Shown: positions 13,686 to 15,580 of the stretch, piece after piece
How positions within the stretch are numbered: the first letter of the stretch is position 1
How the letters are laid out: every line of letters begins with the position of its first letter
Assembly: GCA_964436865.1 (NCBI GenBank)
Contig: CAYTFK010000158.1
Coordinates: forward strand, 1-15,580
Reading direction: 5' to 3'
Source: JAXGPP01 sp964436865
GTDB taxonomy: Bacteria > Planctomycetota > Planctomycetia > Pirellulales > Thermoguttaceae
Length of the DNA: 15,580 nt
Made by a program: the position numbers and the translations under genes
The notes under the pieces: generated by a model
Told to the model about the DNA's origin: nothing
What the model saw: the letters and a program-made list of their open reading frames with translations, nothing else
Databases searched by the model: none

Positions 13686-14879
13686 ATGCGAATCTTCACC
13701 CGGTATGTGCTCGACGAACTGCTCTATGTCTTCCTCTTTGCGCTGGCGGCGCTGACGGGGCTGATGGTCATCGGGGGCGTCATTCGCGAGGGGATCAGCC
13801 AGAACTTGCCGCCGGGGCAGCTCGTGCGCCTGATTCCCTACCTGCTGCCGCAGATGCTCTGCATCACACTGCCGGTGACGCTGCTGCTTTCGGCCACAAG
13901 CCTCTACGCGAGGATGTCGGGCTCGAACGAAATCGTCGCCATCAAAGCATTGGGCATTTCGCCTACGGCGGTCGTCTGGCCGACCATGATTCTCTCGTTC
14001 CTGCTCAGCCTGGGGGCGGTCTGGCTCAACGACGTGGCAATGTCGTGGGGCCGGACCGGCATGCAACGGGTGCTGGTCGAGGCCGGCGAAGACATCGCCT
14101 ACAGCATGTTGCGCACCCAGAAGCAGTTCACTTGCGCCGCCTTCTCCATCATCGTGCAGGACGTCGACGGCCGCACGCTGATCCGTCCGACGGTGACGAT
14201 CAACCCCCGCAAGGACAGCCCCGCCATCACGATCATGGCCGACGTCGCCGAGTTGCAGACCGATTTCAACAAGAACGTGTTGAGGATTGTTGCCCGCAAT
14301 TACAGCGTGCTCGTCGGCATCCACAACGGCGTCGATCTGGCCGATCCCGGCGTCTGGGAATATGAGATGCCGTTGGGCGACGCCAGCCGGTCGAGCCGGT
14401 CGGCCGATCATCCGACGATGCTGGCGCTGCGCGCCATCCCGCGCGAAGTGGGCGAGCAGCGGCAGGATATTGAAGACTACCAGCAGCGCCTGGCGGTGGA
14501 GGCGGCCCAGCAGATGCTCCTCGGCGAGTTCTCCCAGCTTGCCGGCCCCGAGTGGAAGGAGCGGCATCGGCGGCTGGAGAGCAAGTGGAACCGCCTCTAC
14601 CGGTTGCGGATCGAGCCGCACCGCCGCTGGTCGGCCGGATTCAGTTGCTTCTGTTTCGTCTGGGTGGGGGCGCCGATGGCCATTCGCCTCCGCAACCGCG
14701 ACTTCCTCACCGCCTTCTTCCTCTGCTTCCTGCCGATCCTGGTGGTCTACTATCCGCTCTTCATGTACGGAATGGACGGCGCCAAGGAAGGTCGAATCCC
14801 GCCGGCCTGCATCTGGGCCGGCAACGGGCTATTGATCGTCTGGGGATTCTTCCTGTTGCGGAAAGTGATCCGCTACTGA
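13686..14879 (+). CDS. LptF/LptG-family permease
   Basis: 397 residues from the ATG giving MRIFTRYVLDELLYVFLFAL; a TTG at 13602 would add 28 non-hydrophobic residues and is unlikely. LptF and LptG are the membrane subunits of the LptB2FG ABC transporter, which pulls lipopolysaccharide from the inner membrane and feeds it to LptC/A/D. Three N-terminal membrane helices (about 12-33, 50-72, 96-117) and three C-terminal ones (about 318-336, 341-362, 371-392) enclose a periplasmic domain. SLYARMSGSNEIVAIKALGI (72-91) is the coupling-helix signature of the family. Residues 255-310 form a long charged helix (GEQRQDIEDYQQRLAVEAAQ), an insertion common in planctomycete versions. I cannot tell LptF from LptG here. 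It converges with the TraB-like gene with a 7-bp overlap. Confidence 0.88.
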   Translation: MRIFTRYVLDELLYVFLFALAALTGLMVIGGVIREGISQNLPPGQLVRLIPYLLPQMLCITLPVTLLLSATSLYARMSGSNEIVAIKALGISPTAVVWPTMILSFLLSLGAVWLNDVAMSWGRTGMQRVLVEAGEDIAYSMLRTQKQFTCAAFSIIVQDVDGRTLIRPTVTINPRKDSPAITIMADVAELQTDFNKNVLRIVARNYSVLVGIHNGVDLADPGVWEYEMPLGDASRSSRSADHPTMLALRAIPREVGEQRQDIEDYQQRLAVEAAQQMLLGEFSQLAGPEWKERHRRLESKWNRLYRLRIEPHRRWSAGFSCFCFVWVGAPMAIRLRNRDFLTAFFLCFLPILVVYYPLFMYGMDGAKEGRIPPACIWAGNGLLIVWGFFLLRKVIRY

Positions 14880-15580
14880 GAGCCCTTCTGGCCCTTCAGA
14901 TCCCAGGCCACCAGCCAACGGGTGTTGATCGGCGTCAGGCCAAAATCGTCGCGGAGCCGCTGGGCGAAATCGGCCATGTGGCCGGCCCCATAGAAGATCG
15001 CCAGGTTCTTCTTGCCGTCGTCGAGCTGCTTCCGCAGCACGCCGAGCGCCACCTTGTTCCGCTCGCCGATCAGCGTCGAACCCTGCGGGCCGTCGATCGC
15101 CGCCATCGAACTCTCCAGGTCCTGGAACTGCTCGGCCATGATCCGCTTCAGCGCCAGCGAGCGGTCTTTGCTGAACAGGGCGATCAGCAGTTGCGCGTCA
15201 CTCGGAGCGGAAGCCTGGCCGTTCTGCTTCGACATCGCATAGCCGAACATCCGCATGAACACCTGCATGAAGCTTTCGCCACGTTTCTTCATGGTGGCGG
15301 CGAACGCCTCCGGCGACATGTCGGCGTGCACCATGTTGTCGCGGCTGTAGTCGATCGCCTCGAGCTGGTATTCCAGGTCGAGCATGCCGGTCATCGCCGT
15401 CTGCATCACGGAGATCGGATGGCTTCCCCGCGCCGCGCCCGGTTGGGGCACTTCGGACCCTTCCGGCGCAACGAGCTCGTAGAGCACGGCCTCGTAGCCC
15501 TCGAACAGCTTGTTCAGCTCCGCGAAGTAGCTCTTGTCGGCCACGTGGACGGCGCCCACCAGATCGACAGTAGGGCAGTC
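14873..15580 (-). CDS. TraB/GumN-like protein (5' end outside window)
   Basis: 236 codons are visible. The frame runs through the right edge, and the first residues seen are DCPTVDLVGAVHVADKSYF, so the true start lies beyond 15580. LVGAVHVAD and YEAVLYELV match the N-terminal part of TraB/PrgY/GumN-type proteins. YGAGHMADFAQRLRDDFGL near the C-terminus matches their second conserved GxGH block. The two blocks resemble a metal-dependent Tiki-like protease fold: the HV and GH histidines and the early Glu are candidates for the active site, but activity is unproven. The middle (about 50-140) is helical and Met-rich. Whether a signal peptide or membrane anchor exists cannot be seen. The stop overlaps the permease 3' end. 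Confidence 0.8.
   Translation of the reverse strand, partial: DCPTVDLVGAVHVADKSYFAELNKLFEGYEAVLYELVAPEGSEVPQPGAARGSHPISVMQTAMTGMLDLEYQLEAIDYSRDNMVHADMSPEAFAATMKKRGESFMQVFMRMFGYAMSKQNGQASAPSDAQLLIALFSKDRSLALKRIMAEQFQDLESSMAAIDGPQGSTLIGERNKVALGVLRKQLDDGKKNLAIFYGAGHMADFAQRLRDDFGLTPINTRWLVAWDLKGQKGSQ

Noticed and set aside
13587..14621. A 344-codon minus-strand open frame inside the Lpt-family permease gene
   Set aside because: It is the shadow of a permease with six membrane segments and the family coupling signature.
1..15580. A dedicated defence, secondary-metabolite or phage system
   Set aside because: The recognisable genes are scattered metabolic, envelope and housekeeping functions, with no linked set of effectors, nucleases, synthases or phage structural proteins.

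Overview
The window looks like a piece of a planctomycete chromosome (Pirellulales-like) from a draft or metagenomic scaffold. The reasons are high GC, a DUF1570-type HExxH protein, a secreted ceramidase-like protein, a stand-alone csrA, an LptF/LptG-family permease, and many planctomycete-flavoured hypothetical proteins. A run of exactly 100 N at 1354-1453 marks a scaffold gap. The species assignment is inference, because no rRNA or phylogenetic marker is present.

Region 1 (1-2052) is accessory and partly decayed. It holds a small zinc-ribbon-like gene with a TTG start and one expected cysteine missing, a hypothetical gene of about 130 aa, and a third gene that appears frameshifted and cut short. 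The third gene runs into a hairpin-rich repeat of 248-bp period in which the scaffold gap lies. A non-functional-looking minus-strand remnant follows.

Region 2 (2053-5380) has two divergent exported hydrolases. One is a neutral ceramidase-like protein with a Sec-type signal. The other is a Tat-exported gamma-glutamyltransferase of the YwrD-like branch. They share a 247-bp intergenic region.

Region 3 (5377-12609) is a co-directional minus-strand block of seven genes. In order of transcription they are a sugar phosphate isomerase/epimerase-like TIM barrel, arfB (ribosome rescue), a UVR-motif protein, csrA, a DUF1570 HExxH protein, an exported alpha/beta hydrolase and hemG (heme synthesis). Only the first pair is tightly spaced (7 bp). 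The other gaps are about 100-245 bp, so several transcription units are likely.

Region 4 (12935-15580) carries an isoprenylcysteine/phospholipid methyltransferase-like membrane protein and an LptF/LptG-family permease on the plus strand. A TraB/GumN-like protein, cut by the window edge, converges on the permease with a 7-bp overlap.

I see no rRNA, tRNA, CRISPR array, transposase, phage module or recognisable defence system. The most interesting items are the hairpin repeat around the gap, the broken genes to its left, the GGA-rich csrA leader next to an unusual UVR-motif gene, and a short AKIPRR direct repeat upstream of the methyltransferase gene.
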